A DNA stretch of 64,000 nt from Scandinavium sp036495715 (GTDB lineage: Bacteria > Pseudomonadota > Gammaproteobacteria > Enterobacterales > Enterobacteriaceae). Shown piece by piece: positions 34,641-44,100 of this stretch; position 1 is the first letter of the stretch, and every line of letters begins with the position of its first letter. The position numbers were made by a program, and so were the translations under genes. A model generated the notes under the pieces. That model ran no database searches, was not told the origin of the DNA, and saw only the letters and a program-made list of their open reading frames with translations. The stretch is taken from assembly GCA_036495715.1 (NCBI GenBank), contig DASXML010000061.1:1-64000 (forward strand). Reading direction: 5' to 3'.

Positions 34641-35196
34641 CTTTTTCTGAGATGGACACGTCGTCGCGTTGCGCTTTAATCAGAAAATTCTTTAGCTAAT
34701 TGTGCTGGGGTTGGTTTTTTTTATCGCAGATTATTTTAAGGCGTATTCACTATTTTAATAAAATGCATCAAATAACAATGTTTTTTTTCATCTGGAAACG
34801 GACTGGAATGTCGAGGCTGTGCTTGTAACACAATGATATAATGATGGTTAATGAGGTATGATTCGAGAGTTTGGGAATTTTCACAGTTAATTGATAATAA
34901 ACTGTTGTATGAAAAATCTTTTTTTAAATTACAATTTAAGAATATTCAAATAGTCTTGTGCAAAAGTGTTGTTGTTTATTCGTCCAGTTTATGATTAAAA
35001 TTCGTCTACAAAGTGCAGGTTATTGTTTGGCGGTTAATTGAACGCGGTTAAGTCGTCTGTTTACCCATGTTCACGTCGCTCTGCGGGTAGAACTTTATAA
35101 ATTCCTAATTTTCTCTGTGTCTCTTCTTCTGAATGTATATGCATGTTAAATCATATTTTCAGTATCTATTGCTGTACCCAGTAAAGGGAGTTAAGT
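34641..35196. other. AT-rich leuL-leuO intergenic region
   Basis: About 555 bp without a coding frame. It is strongly AT-rich with many A/T runs (for example around 34715-34790 and 34900-34950), unlike the roughly 54% GC look of flanking genes. In E. coli and Salmonella the equivalent region holds H-NS-nucleating AT tracts and LeuO/BglJ-RcsB sites that keep leuO silent. No exact operator was identified here. Confidence 0.6.
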
Positions 35197-36165
35197 GTGA
35201 CAGTGGAGTCAAGTATGATCGTTGAAAAAGAAGCCCCCCCATCAAGTCCTGCTCAGGAACACGTTCGCCTTCAGCTTCGTTCGGTGGACCTCAATTTACT
35301 GACAGTATTTGATGCGGTTATGCAGGAACAGAATATTACGCGAGCGGCGCATCTATTGGGCATGTCACAGCCTGCTGTCAGTAATGCGGTGTCTCGCCTG
35401 AAAGTGATGTTCAACGATGAACTGTTTGTGCGCTATGGACGCGGGATCCAACCAACGGCGAGAGCCTCTCAACTTTTTGGTTCAATCCGCCAGGCATTGC
35501 AGTTGGTACAGAATGAGTTGCCGGGTTCAGGGTTTGAGCCAGTGAGCAGCGAGCGTGTGTTTAATCTTTGTGTTTGCAGTCCATTAGATAATTCGTTGAC
35601 CTCATTAATTCTTAATAATGTGAACGAGGTTGCACCGAATATCCATTTAGTATTCAAGTCCTGCTTAAATCAAAATACAGAGCACCAGTTACGTTACCAG
35701 GAACTGGAGTTTGTTATCGGATATGAAGAGTTCCGTCGCCCTGAATTTGTCTGTGTACCGCTATTTAGAGACGAAATGGTACTGGTAGCCAGCGCAAGCC
35801 ATCCTCGACTTGTCGGGCCGCTTAAAGAAAGCGATATTTATCGCGAAGAACATGCTGTTGTTTCTCTGGAGCGTTACGCCTCATTCAGTCAGCCTTGGTA
35901 TGACACAGTCGAAAAACAGTCACGCATTGCTTATCAAGGTATGGCATTAGTCAGCGTATTAAATGTTGTGTCGCAAACTGAACTTGTGGCGGTGGCGCCA
36001 CGCTGGTTAGCAGAAACATTTATGGATAAGCTTAATATTCAGATATTGCCTTTACCGATGAAATTAAACAGCCGAACCTGTTTCCTTTCGTGGCACGAAG
36101 CCGCTGGTCGAGATAAAGGCCATAAATGGATGGAGGAGCTGCTGGTGTCGGTGTGCAGTCATTAA
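35197..36165 (+). CDS. leuO: LysR-type global regulator LeuO
   Basis: LysR-family regulator that antagonises H-NS at many loci (cas, bgl, porin genes). The protein has an N-terminal helix-turn-helix (about 35-95: NITRAAHLLGMSQPAVSNAVSRL) and a C-terminal effector domain. The reading frame opens at GTG 35197 (322 residues, GGGAG upstream). ATG 35215, with GGAG six bases before it, would give 316 residues and corresponds to the usual E. coli start. A hairpin terminator follows at 36178. The gene lies between leu and ilvIH, as in E. coli. Confidence 0.96.
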   Translation: MTVESSMIVEKEAPPSSPAQEHVRLQLRSVDLNLLTVFDAVMQEQNITRAAHLLGMSQPAVSNAVSRLKVMFNDELFVRYGRGIQPTARASQLFGSIRQALQLVQNELPGSGFEPVSSERVFNLCVCSPLDNSLTSLILNNVNEVAPNIHLVFKSCLNQNTEHQLRYQELEFVIGYEEFRRPEFVCVPLFRDEMVLVASASHPRLVGPLKESDIYREEHAVVSLERYASFSQPWYDTVEKQSRIAYQGMALVSVLNVVSQTELVAVAPRWLAETFMDKLNIQILPLPMKLNSRTCFLSWHEAAGRDKGHKWMEELLVSVCSH

Positions 36166-36177
36166 TTATTCGGCAAT

Positions 36178-36204
36178 AAACCAGATGCTAATGCGTCTGG
36201 TTTA
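36178..36204 (+). terminator. leuO terminator
   Basis: AAACCAGA and TCTGGTTT form a hairpin about 12 bp after the leuO stop codon. The T run behind it is short, so strength is uncertain. Confidence 0.65.
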
Positions 36205-36549
36205 TCCTGTCGGTGTGATTAATATCGATATATTATCCTGATGTGTTTTGCTTGAATCTTTTACCGCTGCGTTAAAAATGCATGATCCCCTGCTATTCAT
36301 CTTTTCCTTCGAGTTTTTTCCATCATCTTTTCTTATTCTTGAAGCATTCCACCATTTCGCGTGAATGCAGCTTTCTTTTCTTCTGTATGGCGCAGTTCAG
36401 GCGATTAGAAGGCTCATTGCCTGCCCGAGAGCGAGCGGTTATGTTAAGGAAATGCTGTCATTCTAAAATCAATGGGGCGCGGTAAAACCCTGTTGTATGA
36501 CGATGCGAAAACGAATTTCGCCGTCATTAACCAAGCCTGGAGGCAAAGC
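36205..36549 (+). other. leuO-ilvI intergenic region
   Basis: About 345 bp, AT-rich and pyrimidine-rich on the plus strand between 36290 and 36390. In E. coli this interval holds the ilvIH promoter and a long array of Lrp sites about 250 bp upstream. I could not place individual Lrp sites. A 67-codon open frame here has no homology I recognise and poor composition, so it is not called. Confidence 0.5.
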
Positions 36550-38274
36550 ATGGAGATGTTGTCTGGCGCCGAGATGGTCGTTCGATCGTTAATTGATCAG
36601 GGCGTGAAGCAGGTATTCGGCTATCCTGGCGGCGCAGTGCTCGATATTTATGATGCGCTGCATACCGTCGGTGGAATCGATCATGTGCTGGTTCGCCACG
36701 AACAAGCCGCAGTGCATATGGCCGATGGCCTGGCGCGCGCTACGGGTGAAGTCGGGGTTGTGTTGGTGACGTCTGGTCCTGGTGCGACAAATGCGATAAC
36801 CGGGATTGCGACAGCCTATATGGATTCCATTCCCTTAGTCATTCTTTCCGGACAGGTCGCGACCTCGCTGATTGGCTACGATGCATTTCAGGAGTGCGAT
36901 ATGGTCGGGGTTTCCCGCCCGGTGGTAAAACACAGTTTCCTGGTTAAACAAACGGAAGACATCCCCGGCGTACTGAAAAAGGCCTTTTGGCTCGCGGCCA
37001 GTGGTCGTCCTGGTCCGGTGGTGGTCGATTTACCGAAAGATATTTTGAGTCCGGCAAACAAACTGCCATACAGCTGGCCTGATGCGGTCAGCATGCGTTC
37101 TTATAATCCGACCACAACCGGTCATAAAGGCCAAATCAAACGTGCTTTGCAAACGCTGATTGCGGCTAAAAAACCGGTAGTTTACGTTGGCGGCGGAGCT
37201 ATCACGTCGTCGAGCGAAGATGTCTTGCGCACGCTGATCGAAAAACTGAATTTACCTGTCGCCTCATCGTTGATGGGATTGGGCGCATTTCCGGCGACGC
37301 ACCGCCAGGCGTTGGGCATGCTTGGAATGCATGGCACATATGAAGCCAACATGACCATGCACAACGCCGACGTGATTTTTGCCGTCGGGGTACGCTTTGA
37401 CGACCGCACGACCAACAATCTCGCAAAATACTGCCCGAACGCTACCGTACTGCACATCGATATCGATCCAACGTCTATCTCCAAAACTGTGCCTGCTGAT
37501 GTGCCGATTGTGGGTGATGCGCGCCAGGTGCTGGTGCAAATGCTTGAACTGCTGGAGCAGGAAACGACCACGCAGCCATTGGATGAGATCCGTGACTGGT
37601 GGCAACAGATTGAGCAGTGGCGTGCGCGTCAGTGTCTGAAATACGACACACAGAGTGAACACATCAAGCCGCAGGCGGTGATCGAAACCATCTGGAAACT
37701 GACTCACGGTGAGGCTTACGTCACCTCTGACGTCGGCCAGCATCAAATGTTTGCAGCACTTTATTATCCGTTTGATAAACCGCGTCGCTGGATAAACTCC
37801 GGTGGCCTCGGCACGATGGGCTTCGGTCTACCGGCGGCGCTGGGCGTTAAGATGGCGCTTCCAGAGGAAACGGTCGTTTGCGTTACCGGTGATGGCAGCA
37901 TCCAGATGAATATTCAGGAACTGTCGACGGCGCTCCAGTATGAATTGCCGGTGTTGGTGCTGAACCTGAATAACGGCTATCTCGGGATGGTGAAACAGTG
38001 GCAGGACATGATTTATTCTGGCCGCCATTCGCAGTCCTATATGTCATCGCTGCCTGATTTTGTTCGTCTGGCTGAGGCGTATGGGCATGTGGGGATCCGC
38101 ATTAGCGACCCGACAGAGCTTGAAGCTAAACTGGGCGAAGCGCTGGAACAGGTGCGCAACAACCGCCTGGTGTTTGTGGATGTCATCGTTGACGGCAGCG
38201 AGCATGTCTATCCGATGCATATTCGCGGCGGCGGTATGGATGAAATGTGGTTGAGCAAAACGGAGAGAACCTGA
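36550..38274 (+). CDS. ilvI: Acetolactate synthase III large subunit IlvI
   Basis: ThDP/FAD-dependent acetohydroxyacid synthase, first common step of valine, leucine and isoleucine synthesis. The start MEMLSGAEMVV has GGAGG upstream and gives 574 residues as in E. coli; the frame extends 26 codons upstream but without similarity. Catalytic Glu in VRHEQAA and the ThDP motif GDGSIQMN...NLNN are present. Residue 476, just after the ThDP motif, is Gly (NNGYLGMV), where E. coli has Arg and other family members usually have Gln. Confidence 0.98.
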   Translation: MEMLSGAEMVVRSLIDQGVKQVFGYPGGAVLDIYDALHTVGGIDHVLVRHEQAAVHMADGLARATGEVGVVLVTSGPGATNAITGIATAYMDSIPLVILSGQVATSLIGYDAFQECDMVGVSRPVVKHSFLVKQTEDIPGVLKKAFWLAASGRPGPVVVDLPKDILSPANKLPYSWPDAVSMRSYNPTTTGHKGQIKRALQTLIAAKKPVVYVGGGAITSSSEDVLRTLIEKLNLPVASSLMGLGAFPATHRQALGMLGMHGTYEANMTMHNADVIFAVGVRFDDRTTNNLAKYCPNATVLHIDIDPTSISKTVPADVPIVGDARQVLVQMLELLEQETTTQPLDEIRDWWQQIEQWRARQCLKYDTQSEHIKPQAVIETIWKLTHGEAYVTSDVGQHQMFAALYYPFDKPRRWINSGGLGTMGFGLPAALGVKMALPEETVVCVTGDGSIQMNIQELSTALQYELPVLVLNLNNGYLGMVKQWQDMIYSGRHSQSYMSSLPDFVRLAEAYGHVGIRISDPTELEAKLGEALEQVRNNRLVFVDVIVDGSEHVYPMHIRGGGMDEMWLSKTERT

Positions 38275-38276
38275 TT

Positions 38277-38768
38277 ATGCGCCGGATACTATCAGTCCTG
38301 TTGGAGAATGAATCGGGTGCTTTATCGCGCGTGATTGGGCTGTTCTCCCAGCGTGGCTACAACATTGAAAGTCTGACCGTCGCCCCGACCGACGATCCCA
38401 CGCTTTCCCGTATGACGATCCAAACCGTCGGCGATGAGAAAACGATCGAACAGATCGAAAAGCAACTGCACAAGCTGGTTGATGTTCTGCGCGTCAGCGA
38501 GCTGGGGCAGGGCGCGCATGTCGAGCGTGAGATAATGCTAGTGAAAGTGCAGGCCAGCGGCTATGGGCGCGAAGAAGTAAAGCGCAATACCGAGATCTTC
38601 CGTGGTCAGATAATTGACGTCACTCCGTCTATCTACACCGTACAATTGGCAGGCACGAGCGATAAATTAGATGCTTTCCTGGCGTCGCTGCGCGATGTTG
38701 CACGGATAGTGGAAGTGGCGCGCTCTGGCATCGTGGGCCTGTCCCGCGGCGACAAGATAATGCGATAA
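38277..38768 (+). CDS. ilvH: Acetolactate synthase III regulatory subunit IlvH
   Basis: Small subunit conferring valine feedback inhibition on IlvI. The 163 residues start MRRILSVLLENESGALSRVIGLFSQ with an ACT domain, including GYNIESLTVAPTDD, and end with the C-terminal regulatory domain. An earlier in-frame start would overlap ilvI; the chosen ATG lies 2 bp after the ilvI stop. Confidence 0.98.
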   Translation: MRRILSVLLENESGALSRVIGLFSQRGYNIESLTVAPTDDPTLSRMTIQTVGDEKTIEQIEKQLHKLVDVLRVSELGQGAHVEREIMLVKVQASGYGREEVKRNTEIFRGQIIDVTPSIYTVQLAGTSDKLDAFLASLRDVARIVEVARSGIVGLSRGDKIMR

Positions 38769-38792
38769 GCCTGCGTTTCATCTGAAATACGT

Positions 38793-38823
38793 AGCCCGAC
38801 CTGAGATGTCGGGCTTTTTTTTG
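38793..38823 (+). terminator. ilvIH terminator
   Basis: AGCCCGAC and GTCGGGCT form an 8-bp stem around CTGAGAT, followed by eight T residues, 24 bp after ilvH. This is a canonical intrinsic terminator. Confidence 0.95.
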
Positions 38824-38948
38824 CGAAATCAGCGGTAAGTGTCGATAAAAGCGGTTGCTGCTGTGGGCATTCTGCGCTTAGATGTTATGGAATTTATTCC
38901 ATGATTTAACAATGGTTATGGATTGTACATTTTAAGCAAGGGGCAATT

Positions 38949-39953
38949 GTGAAACTGGATGAAATCGCTCGGCTTGCCGGCGTGTCACGCACCACGGCGA
39001 GCTATGTGATCAATGGAAAAGCGAAACAGTATCGCGTCAGCGATAAAACTGTCGATAAGGTCATGGCCGTTGTGCGCGAGCATAACTATCATCCCAACGC
39101 CGTTGCCGCAGGCTTACGCGCCGGTCGAACTCGCTCGATTGGCCTCGTCATTCCCGATCTTGAGAACACCAGTTACACGCGTATTGCGAATTACCTCGAG
39201 CGTCAGGCGCGTCAGCGTGGTTATCAACTGCTGATCGCCTGTTCTGAAGATCAGCCAGACAACGAAATGCGTTGTATTGAACATCTTCTCCAGCGTCAGG
39301 TGGATGCGATTATTGTGTCCACGTCGCTGCCACCGGAGCATCCTTTCTATCAACGTTGGGCGAACGATCCTTTCCCGATCGTGGCACTCGATCGCGCGCT
39401 CGATCGTGAACATTTCACCAGCGTCGTCGGTGCCGATCAGGAAGATGCCGAAGCGCTGGCCGCTGAACTGCGCAAATTCCCTGGGGATACGGTGCTTTAT
39501 CTCGGTGCATTGCCGGAGCTGTCGGTGAGCTTCTTGCGTGAGCAAGGCTTCCGTACGGCCTGGAAAGATGACCCGCGTGAAGTGAATTATCTTTATGCCA
39601 ACAGCTATGAACGTGAAGCTGCCGCTCAGCTGTTTGAAAAATGGCTGGAGACCCACCCCATGCCGCAGGCGCTGTTTACGACATCTTTTGCGCTGCTTCA
39701 GGGCGTGATGGACGTGACGTTGCGTCGTGAAGGGAAACTGCCTTCTGAGCTTGCCATTGCCACTTTCGGCGATCACGAGCTGCTCGATTTCCTTCAGTGT
39801 CCGGTTCTGGCTGTTGCGCAGCGTCATCGTGATGTTGCCGAACGCGTGCTTGAAATCGTACTGGCAAGCCTTGATGAACCGCGTAAGCCGAAACCAGGCC
39901 TCAGCCGAATTCGTCGTAATCTGTATCGTCGCGGAAGTCTCAGCCGCCGATAG
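38949..39953 (+). CDS. cra: Catabolite repressor/activator Cra (FruR)
   Basis: LacI-family regulator of carbon flux, displaced by fructose 1-phosphate. The 334 residues begin at GTG (AAGGGGC upstream) with MKLDEIARLAGVSRTTASYV, a LacI helix-turn-helix (about 1-25) and hinge helix. A periplasmic-binding-protein-like core follows. Length equals E. coli Cra. The FruL leader peptide known in E. coli was not seen in the 125 bp upstream. Confidence 0.99.
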   Translation: MKLDEIARLAGVSRTTASYVINGKAKQYRVSDKTVDKVMAVVREHNYHPNAVAAGLRAGRTRSIGLVIPDLENTSYTRIANYLERQARQRGYQLLIACSEDQPDNEMRCIEHLLQRQVDAIIVSTSLPPEHPFYQRWANDPFPIVALDRALDREHFTSVVGADQEDAEALAAELRKFPGDTVLYLGALPELSVSFLREQGFRTAWKDDPREVNYLYANSYEREAAAQLFEKWLETHPMPQALFTTSFALLQGVMDVTLRREGKLPSELAIATFGDHELLDFLQCPVLAVAQRHRDVAERVLEIVLASLDEPRKPKPGLSRIRRNLYRRGSLSRR

Positions 39954-39964
39954 GCCATTTTATG

Positions 39965-39991
39965 GAAGGGCAATATCGTTAAATTGCCTTT
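39965..39991 (+). terminator. Possible cra terminator hairpin
   Basis: AAGGGCAAT and AATTGCCTT can form a hairpin 11 bp after cra, but no T run follows, so termination here is only a suggestion. Confidence 0.4.
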
Positions 39992-40474
39992 CCACTTTCT
40001 TCCAGAAAAAGACGAAAATTCTTATTCAGACAATTCCTTAAAATCCCATTAATCGCTATTAATTTTTCGTTATAAAAAGATTTGGCAGTATTAATTTAGG
40101 TTAATAAAAAGTAAAGAACGGTTCTTTTTGTATTGTTTTGTTACATTCATGTCGCCTTTTGCAGAATTAACAGCCACTTCATTGATGCTCTCACATTTCT
40201 TCACGCTTTACGGGCCGCGGGCGGGTAGAAACAGTTCTGCCAAGGGCTATTAACGCGGGAGAGAATGTCCTAAAATGCCGCGCACGTCGCAAACTGACAC
40301 TTTATATTTTCACCTTTGTGAAATTGGGTTGTTCAAAATCGTTACGAACCTGTTGGTTTTTTTCTTGCCACTATTCATGACGTTATTTTGCCTCGTTCGC
40401 TGGACAGAAATTAAACAGGGCGAATATTGGTGCCCTTTATTGAGTTTTTCAACTCGTATAGCACCAGTGCTGGC
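39992..40474 (+). other. cra-mraZ intergenic region
   Basis: About 480 bp, AT-rich in its first half. Apart from the promoter at its end I see no gene. A 67-codon frame (40275-40478) overlaps the promoter, lacks a Shine-Dalgarno sequence and resembles nothing known to me. Confidence 0.5.
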
Positions 40475-40540
40475 TTGACAAGCTTTTCCTCCGCTCCGTA
40501 AACTCCTTTAGTGGGGATTTGTGGGTGAAAGTGGAGAAAA
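40475..40540 (+). promoter_or_regulatory. Pmra promoter and MraZ operator of the dcw cluster
   Basis: TTGACA (40475-40480) with TAAACT (40499-40504) forms the main promoter. Just downstream, GTGGG at 40511, GTGGG at 40521 and GTGGA at 40531 repeat with exact 10-bp periodicity. This is the direct-repeat pattern bound by MraZ, which represses its own operon. In E. coli this promoter drives genes from mraZ to ftsW and beyond. Confidence 0.88.
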
Positions 40541-40554
40541 GGGGTGAGGCTGGC

Positions 40555-41013
40555 ATGTTCCGTGGAGCTGCATTAGTCAATCTCGACAGCAAAGGGCGCT
40601 TAGCGGTGCCAACCCGATACCGGGATTTGCTGCTTGAGAACGCTACAGGTCAAATGGTTTGCACCATTGACATCCATCACCCATGCCTGCTGCTTTACCC
40701 TCTGCCTGAATGGGAAGTCATCGAGCAAAAATTGTCGCGACTGTCGAGCATGAACCCCGCAGAACGCCGCGTACAGCGTTTGCTGCTGGGACATGCCAGC
40801 GAATGCCAAATGGACAACGCCGGTCGTTTGCTGATTGCGCCGGTTTTACGGCAACACGCCGGACTGACGAAAGAAGTGATGCTGGTCGGACAGTTCAACA
40901 AGTTTGAACTGTGGGATGAAACGGCCTGGTATCAACGGGTCAAGGAAGATATCGATGCTGAGCAGTCCGCCTCCGGAGAATTGTCGGAGCGGTTGCAGGA
41001 CTTGTCCTTATAA
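40555..41013 (+). CDS. mraZ: Transcriptional repressor MraZ
   Basis: AbrB-like regulator that forms ring oligomers and binds the GTGGG repeats in front of its own gene. The start MFRGAALVNLDSKGRL gives the family length of 152 residues; a GTG 12 codons earlier falls in the operator. Two SpoVT/AbrB-type halves are visible (SKGRLAVPTRYR and NAGRLLIAPVLR). It is the first gene of the dcw cluster, 1 bp before rsmH. Confidence 0.98.
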   Translation: MFRGAALVNLDSKGRLAVPTRYRDLLLENATGQMVCTIDIHHPCLLLYPLPEWEVIEQKLSRLSSMNPAERRVQRLLLGHASECQMDNAGRLLIAPVLRQHAGLTKEVMLVGQFNKFELWDETAWYQRVKEDIDAEQSASGELSERLQDLSL

Positions 41014-41014
41014 A

Positions 41015-41956
41015 ATGATGGAAAATTTTAAACATACAACGGTACTGCTGGACGAGGCTGTCAACGGCCTGAACATTCGTCCTGACGGTATTTACATTGA
41101 CGGCACTTTTGGTCGCGGTGGCCACTCACGCCTGATCCTTTCGCAACTGGGTGTGCAAGGGCAATTGCTGGCTATCGACAGAGATCCAGAAGCTATCGCT
41201 GTGGCGAATGCCATCGATGATCCGCGCTTTTCCATCGTGCATGGACCTTTTTCTGCGTTGGGTGACTATGTCACCGAGCGTAATCTTGTTGGCAAGATCG
41301 ACGGCATTTTACTCGATCTTGGTGTCTCTTCACCGCAGCTCGATGATGCTGAGCGCGGCTTCTCCTTCATGCGTGACGGACCGCTGGATATGCGTATGGA
41401 TCCGACGCGTGGACAGTCAGCCGCAGAATGGCTGCTGAAGGCAGACGAAGCCGATATCGCCTGGGTGATTAAAACCTTTGGCGAGGAGCGTTTTGGAAAA
41501 CGTATCGCACGCGCCATCGTTGAACGTAACCGCCTTGAACCGATGACTCGCACCAAAGAACTGGCGCAGGTCATTGCGGCGGCAATGCCGGTGAAAGACA
41601 AATTCAAACATCCTGCGACCCGTACTTTCCAGGCGGTGCGCATCTGGGTGAACAGTGAACTTGAGGAAATAGAGCAGGCGCTAAAAAGCTCGCTCGGCGT
41701 GCTGGCCCCGGGAGGGCGGCTCTCAGTCATCAGTTTCCACTCGCTGGAAGACCGTATTGTGAAACGCTTCATGCGTGAGCAAAGCCGCGGTCCGCAGGTT
41801 CCGGCAGGATTACCGATGACCGAAGAGCAACTCAGGAAACTGGGTGGCCGTCAGCTGCGAGCATTAGGCAAGTTGATGCCGGGCGAAGATGAAGTGGCAG
41901 AGAATCCACGCGCTCGTAGTTCAGTGCTGCGTATTGCAGAGAGGACGAACGCATGA
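41015..41956 (+). CDS. rsmH: 16S rRNA m4C1402 methyltransferase RsmH (MraW)
   Basis: N4-methylates C1402 in the ribosomal P site region using S-adenosylmethionine. The 313 residues start MMENFKHTTVLLDEAV and contain the SAM loop GTFGRGGHS (near 30-38), LDLGVSSPQLD and PATRTFQAVRIWVN. It begins 1 bp after the mraZ stop and overlaps ftsL by 4 bp. Confidence 0.99.
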   Translation: MMENFKHTTVLLDEAVNGLNIRPDGIYIDGTFGRGGHSRLILSQLGVQGQLLAIDRDPEAIAVANAIDDPRFSIVHGPFSALGDYVTERNLVGKIDGILLDLGVSSPQLDDAERGFSFMRDGPLDMRMDPTRGQSAAEWLLKADEADIAWVIKTFGEERFGKRIARAIVERNRLEPMTRTKELAQVIAAAMPVKDKFKHPATRTFQAVRIWVNSELEEIEQALKSSLGVLAPGGRLSVISFHSLEDRIVKRFMREQSRGPQVPAGLPMTEEQLRKLGGRQLRALGKLMPGEDEVAENPRARSSVLRIAERTNA

Positions 41957-42318
41957 TCAGCAGAGTGTCAGAAGCCCTAAGCAAAGTGAAAGGGTCGTTA
42001 GGAAGCAACGAGCGCCATGCTTTGCCTGGCGTGATCGGCGACGATCTTTTGCGGTTTGGGAAGCTGCCACTCTGCCTGTTCATTTGCATTATTTTGTCGG
42101 CGATAACCGTGGTGACGACAGCGCACCATACCCGTCTGCTTACGGCACAACGTGAACAACTGGTTCTGGAACGCGACGCTCTGGATATTGAGTGGCGAAA
42201 CCTGATCCTTGAAGAGAATGCACTCGGCGATCATAGCCGGGTTGAGCGGATCGCGACGGAGAAGCTGCAAATGCAGCATGTCGATCCTTCCCAGGAAAAC
42301 ATCGTTGTACAGAAATAA
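41953..42318 (+). CDS. ftsL: Cell division protein FtsL
   Basis: Bitopic divisome protein that forms the FtsQLB complex and activates FtsWI. The 121 residues have a cytoplasmic N-terminus, one transmembrane helix (about 38-57, LCLFICIILSAITVVTTAHH) and a periplasmic leucine-zipper coiled coil (REQLVLERDALDIEWRNLILEE). Length equals E. coli FtsL. It overlaps rsmH by 4 bp. Confidence 0.99.
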   Translation: MISRVSEALSKVKGSLGSNERHALPGVIGDDLLRFGKLPLCLFICIILSAITVVTTAHHTRLLTAQREQLVLERDALDIEWRNLILEENALGDHSRVERIATEKLQMQHVDPSQENIVVQK

Positions 42319-42333
42319 GGATTATCTCGACGC

Positions 42334-44100
42334 ATGAAAGCAGCGGCAAAGACGCTTAAACCAAAACGTCAGGAACCACAGGCCAACTTTATCGGTTGGC
42401 GTTTTGCGTTGCTGTGCGGCTGTATTTTGCTGGCGATGGCTTTCTTGTTGGGCCGCGTGGCCTGGTTGCAGATAATCAACCCGGATATGCTGGTGCGCCA
42501 GGGCGATATGCGTTCTCTGCGCGTGCAGGAAGTGACTACTTCTCGCGGCATGATAACCGACCGCTCTGGTCGTCCACTGGCGGTAAGTGTGCCGGTGAAG
42601 GCGATTTGGGCCGATCCGAAAGAATTGCATGATGCTGGCGGTGTCAGCATTGATAACCGTTGGAAGGCACTGGCCGATGCGCTGAATATGCCGCTCGATC
42701 AGCTGGCGTCGCGCATCAACACCAACCCACGCATGCGCTTTATCTATCTTGCGCGGCAGGTTAACCCTGATTTGGCTGATTACATCAAAAAGCTGAAACT
42801 GCCGGGTATTCATCTGCGCGAAGAGTCCCGTCGTTATTATCCTTCAGGCGAAGTCACCTCTCACCTCATCGGCTTCACCAACGTCGACAGTCAGGGTATT
42901 GAAGGTGTTGAAAAGAGTTTCGATAAATGGCTAACCGGTCAGTCTGGCGAGCGTATCGTACGTAAAGACCGCTATGGCCGCGTCATTGAAGATATCTCGT
43001 CAACGGACAGCCAGGCTGCGCACAATCTGGCGTTAAGCATCGACGAACGGTTACAGGCGCTGGTTTACCGCGAATTGAATAACGCCGTGGCGTTTAACAA
43101 AGCGGAATCCGGCAGCGCAGTACTGGTAGACGTTAATACCGGCGAAGTGCTGGCGATGGCAAACAGCCCGTCATACAACCCGAATAATTTCACCGGTACG
43201 GCGAAAGATGTCATGCGTAACCGCGCCATCACCGATGTGTTCGAACCAGGCTCAACCGTAAAACCGATGGTGGTGATGACCGCCTTACAGCGCGGTATCG
43301 TCAACGAAAGCTCGGTGTTAAACACCGTTCCGTATCGAATTAACGGCCACGAAATCAAAGACGTGGGGCGTTACAGTGAATTGACCCTGACCGGGGTACT
43401 ACAGAAGTCGAGTAACGTCGGTGTCTCCAAGCTGGCGTTAGCGATGCCGTCCTCAGCGTTAGTAGATACTTACTCTCGTTTTGGGCTGGGAAAAGCGACC
43501 AATTTGGGGTTGGTCGGAGAACGCAGTGGCTTATATCCTCAAAAACAACGGTGGTCTGACATAGAGAGGGCCACCTTCTCTTTCGGCTATGGGCTAATGG
43601 TAACGCCGTTACAGTTAGCGCGAGTCTACGCCACGATTGGCAGCTATGGGCTGTATCGCCCGCTGTCGATCACCAAAGTGGATCCCCCGGTTCCCGGTGA
43701 GCGTATTTTCCCGGAACCTATCGTTCGTACTGTTGTGCACATGATGGAAAGCGTGGCGCTGCCCGGCGGCGGCGGCGTGAAGGCAGCGATTAAAGGCTAC
43801 CGTATCGCCATCAAAACCGGTACGGCGAAAAAAGTGGGTCCTGACGGCAAATACATCAACAAATACATTGCTTACACCGCGGGTGTTGCGCCAGCCAGTA
43901 ACCCACGTTTTGCGTTAGTGGTGGTGATTAACGATCCGCAGGCAGGTAAGTACTACGGCGGTGCCGTTTCCGCGCCAGTGTTTGGTGCCATCATGGGCGG
44001 CGTTCTGCGCACCATGAACATCGAGCCGGATGCGCTGGCGACGGGCGAAAAAAATGAATTTGTGACTAATCAAGGCGAGGGAACAGGTGGCAGATCGTAA
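42334..44100 (+). CDS. ftsI: Septal peptidoglycan transpeptidase FtsI (PBP3)
   Basis: Class B penicillin-binding protein that crosslinks septal peptidoglycan and is the target of aztreonam and cephalexin. The 588 residues include a single N-terminal transmembrane anchor (about 20-40) and a pedestal domain. The transpeptidase motifs are SxxK in FEPGSTVKPM (Ser307), SSN in QKSSNVGVS and KTG in IKTGTAKK. No insertion is seen near 333, where YRIN/YRIK insertions occur in some resistant E. coli. It starts 15 bp after ftsL. Confidence 0.99.
   Translation: MKAAAKTLKPKRQEPQANFIGWRFALLCGCILLAMAFLLGRVAWLQIINPDMLVRQGDMRSLRVQEVTTSRGMITDRSGRPLAVSVPVKAIWADPKELHDAGGVSIDNRWKALADALNMPLDQLASRINTNPRMRFIYLARQVNPDLADYIKKLKLPGIHLREESRRYYPSGEVTSHLIGFTNVDSQGIEGVEKSFDKWLTGQSGERIVRKDRYGRVIEDISSTDSQAAHNLALSIDERLQALVYRELNNAVAFNKAESGSAVLVDVNTGEVLAMANSPSYNPNNFTGTAKDVMRNRAITDVFEPGSTVKPMVVMTALQRGIVNESSVLNTVPYRINGHEIKDVGRYSELTLTGVLQKSSNVGVSKLALAMPSSALVDTYSRFGLGKATNLGLVGERSGLYPQKQRWSDIERATFSFGYGLMVTPLQLARVYATIGSYGLYRPLSITKVDPPVPGERIFPEPIVRTVVHMMESVALPGGGGVKAAIKGYRIAIKTGTAKKVGPDGKYINKYIAYTAGVAPASNPRFALVVVINDPQAGKYYGGAVSAPVFGAIMGGVLRTMNIEPDALATGEKNEFVTNQGEGTGGRS

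Noticed and set aside
36282..36485. 67-codon frame between leuO and ilvI
   Set aside because: Low-complexity composition rich in F, S, H and C in the expected ilvIH promoter/Lrp region, with no ribosome-binding site.
40275..40478. 67-codon frame upstream of mraZ with a hydrophobic segment
   Set aside because: No Shine-Dalgarno sequence, runs into the Pmra promoter, and no family resemblance; an AT-rich chance frame.
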